6,310 nt of DNA, taken from contig DAOUAL010000013.1 of NCBI GenBank assembly GCA_034433515.1, forward strand, positions 1 through 6,310, given 5' to 3'. Within the stretch, counting starts at the first letter, position 1, and each line of letters opens with the position of its first letter. The translations under genes and the position numbers were made by a program. Of the stretch, positions 4,866 to 6,310 are shown piece after piece. This DNA is from DAOTXS01 sp034433515 (lineage in GTDB: Bacteria; Chloroflexota; Anaerolineae; UBA4142). Below the pieces are notes generated by a model. That model saw nothing but the letters and a program-made list of their open reading frames with translations. It was not told the origin of the DNA and did no database searches.

Positions 4866-5708
4866 CTATGATTTGGCTTGGACACAAATTACCCCTACCG
4901 CACCGATGCCCACGTGCGTCCCAATAATCGGCGTAATTTCTTCGCAGAGGGAAATGTTCAAGTGGGAATGGCGTTGTTGCATTTGCGCTTTCAATTCTTG
5001 CGCGCGTTCGGGAGCGCGAGCGTGGACGATTGCCATCTCTTCCAAGCGACCTAGCCGTTGAATTTGCTCCAGCATTTTTTCCATCGCTGCTTTGCGTGTG
5101 CGAATGCGCTCCGCGCTCACCTCGCCATTGTAAACGCGCAACAGAGGTTTGACTTGAAGCAATGTTCCCAATTCTGCCACCAAGCGCGACACGCGCCCAC
5201 TGCGTCTGAGATTTTCAAGTGTGTCGAGGACGGCGAAGATGTGGGTGCGGATTACTTGATCATTGAGCAAGGCAACGATCTCGGCGACCGAACGTCCTTG
5301 AGCCGCGGCGCGTGCGGCCGTGAGCGCTTGAAAACCCAGCCCCAAGGATAATTGCCGCGAATCGAAAACGGTTACCGGCACTTGAGTCGTTTCGCGTGCG
5401 GCAATCAGCGCCACGTTCAAGAGCGCGCTTAGACTGGATGCCAAATGAATGGACAGGACTTGGGTCGCGCCTTCTTGCGCCAGCCGCACATACGCCTCGT
5501 GGAACATTTCGATGCCCGGCGCGGCGGTGGTGGGCAAGGGTGAGTAGGTGGGTAGGTTGGTGTAGAATTCTTCCCGCGATAAATTTACACCATCCAGATA
5601 ACTGCGTTCACCGATGTTGATGTAACACGGCAAAACAACGATGCCGTATTGCTCGGCGAGCGCAGGCGGTAAATCGCACGTACTGTCGGTTACAATTCGA
5701 ATGGTCAT
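4866..5708 (-). CDS. DegV family protein (FakB-type fatty-acid-binding protein)
   Basis: A 280-residue two-domain DegV/EDD-fold protein. In characterised members (FakB) it carries a fatty acid to the kinase FakA so exogenous fatty acids enter phospholipid synthesis. Seen: the N-terminal IRIVTDSTCDLP, PTTAAPG (59-65) at the usual PTTSQPS pocket, LSIHLASSLSALLN (85-98), FDSRQLSLGLGF (115-126), LENLRRSGRVS (164-174), LLQVKPLL (183-190), RTRKAAM (203-209) and IIGTHVGIGAVGV (261-273), with H265 at the family's conserved histidine. The second pocket Ser (TTS) is Ala here. A GTG lies six bases upstream, but ATG at 5708 is preferred because GAGG sits 5 bases before it and the GTG overlaps that site. 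It follows the M28 peptidase in the same operon. No FakA kinase is in this window, so partner and ligand are inferred. Confidence 0.92.
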   Translation of the reverse strand: MTIRIVTDSTCDLPPALAEQYGIVVLPCYINIGERSYLDGVNLSREEFYTNLPTYSPLPTTAAPGIEMFHEAYVRLAQEGATQVLSIHLASSLSALLNVALIAARETTQVPVTVFDSRQLSLGLGFQALTAARAAAQGRSVAEIVALLNDQVIRTHIFAVLDTLENLRRSGRVSRLVAELGTLLQVKPLLRVYNGEVSAERIRTRKAAMEKMLEQIQRLGRLEEMAIVHARAPERAQELKAQMQQRHSHLNISLCEEITPIIGTHVGIGAVGVICVQAKS

Positions 5709-5732
5709 ACTCACCTCGCTTCATTGGGAGGG

Positions 5733-6310
5733 TTACTTGTAATTTATCATCAAATCGAACGCGCGGTCAAGATTGCGTTCGTCGAGTAATTCGAGGCGGT
5801 CGGCATAGGTGTGCCACGTTTGCTCTAGATAGTATTGATCGCTGGCACTGATTGCCACCGTATCTATGCCGTTGGCTTGAAACACGTTTGCATCGCCCAA
5901 CGCGGTAAACCGTTCGTACACGACAAGGTCGGGTTGCGCGCGCCAGAGCGATTGGACGAGGCGTGCATTGGCAAGCGGATACGCCGGGCTGGGATTGAGC
6001 GTTCGACCATCGAACACGAAATCGCCGAGCAAAGGCAACGTGAACACAAAACCCGGCATCGGCGCAGATGGACGAATCGCCAACCTGCCGCGCCCGATGT
6101 TATCGAAATTGATGATGGCACGGATCGGAATGTTGTTCGTACGGGCGTACTCCACAAAGGCGGTTGCGCCGCGCAGACCGGTTTCCTCTTCACCGGTGAA
6201 CAGGAAAGCGCGATTGCCGGCATCGCCGCGGCATATCAGTTCCTCAATCGCTGCGAGCATCACGCTCACCGCCGCCGTGTTATCCGACGCGCCTTGATAC
6301 GCCGGGTCGT
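5733..6310 (-). CDS. M28 family zinc metallopeptidase, C-terminal part (5' end outside window)
   Basis: About 192 residues are visible; the N-terminal part lies beyond base 6310. M28 enzymes are two-zinc aminopeptidases or carboxypeptidases, often secreted or membrane-bound. The visible zinc-site motifs appear in the family order: GASDNTAAVSVML with the bridging Asp (frame open to the window edge, before the internal GTG at 6269), FTGEEETGLRG with the catalytic and metal glutamates, NFDNIGRG with a metal Asp, and TWHTYADRLELLD with the final metal His. The first His-x-Asp ligand is outside the window. GDANVFQANGIDTVAIS matches the family segment before the last ligand. The gene ends with TAA at 5733, 24 bases before the DegV ATG, and is the first visible gene of the minus operon. 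GTG 6269 is not the start, since the active-site Asp lies upstream of it. Confidence 0.88.
   Translation of the reverse strand, partial: DPAYQGASDNTAAVSVMLAAIEELICRGDAGNRAFLFTGEEETGLRGATAFVEYARTNNIPIRAIINFDNIGRGRLAIRPSAPMPGFVFTLPLLGDFVFDGRTLNPSPAYPLANARLVQSLWRAQPDLVVYERFTALGDANVFQANGIDTVAISASDQYYLEQTWHTYADRLELLDERNLDRAFDLMINYK

Noticed and set aside
5709..5714. GTG start for the DegV gene adding two residues
   Set aside because: The GTG overlaps the GAGG site; ATG at 5708 has proper 5-base spacing and gives the usual family N-terminus.

Overview
The window looks like a bacterial chromosome with about 50-55% GC. The likely source is a deep-branching phylum such as Chloroflexota, inferred from the mix of genes and RNA style; no single marker here proves it. 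Two gene blocks converge on a shared bidirectional terminator near 2913-2946.

Plus-strand block (1-2908). The end of nuoN (complex I subunit N) is followed by a hairpin terminator and a small GAF protein of the free methionine-(R)-sulfoxide reductase type that lacks one of the family's three cysteines. Next comes a strong promoter (TTGACA, 18 bp, TGGTAAACT) with a leader that folds into a terminator-like hairpin, then the centrepiece: a tRNA-Lys(UUU) gene split in its anticodon by a 692-nt group I intron. The intron carries a PD-(D/E)XK homing endonuclease ORF opened inside P6a, and that ORF runs on through the 3' half of the ribozyme core. The 3' end of the tRNA is followed after one nucleotide by rnpB, the RNase P RNA. 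No gene boundary signal separates them, so a self-splicing ribozyme, the tRNA it interrupts, and the ribozyme that matures tRNA 5' ends appear to share one transcript. rnpB is followed by a small Cys-rich protein of unknown function, then the terminator.

Minus-strand block (6310-2832). In transcription order: the C-terminal part of an M28 metallopeptidase, a DegV/FakB-type fatty-acid-binding protein, an aldo/keto reductase, and a membrane-anchored alpha/beta hydrolase. The genes are spaced by 24 nt (to the preferred DegV start), 13 nt and a 4-nt ATGA overlap, so this is one operon. The hydrolase reading frame does not stop where the family normally ends: it runs through the terminator hairpin and overlaps the convergent Cys-rich gene antisense.

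The most interesting region is 1244-2518: promoter, leader hairpins, intron-split tRNA-Lys, endonuclease overlapping the ribozyme core, and abutting rnpB. I have no other sources here; family assignments rest on motifs and RNA helices read by eye.
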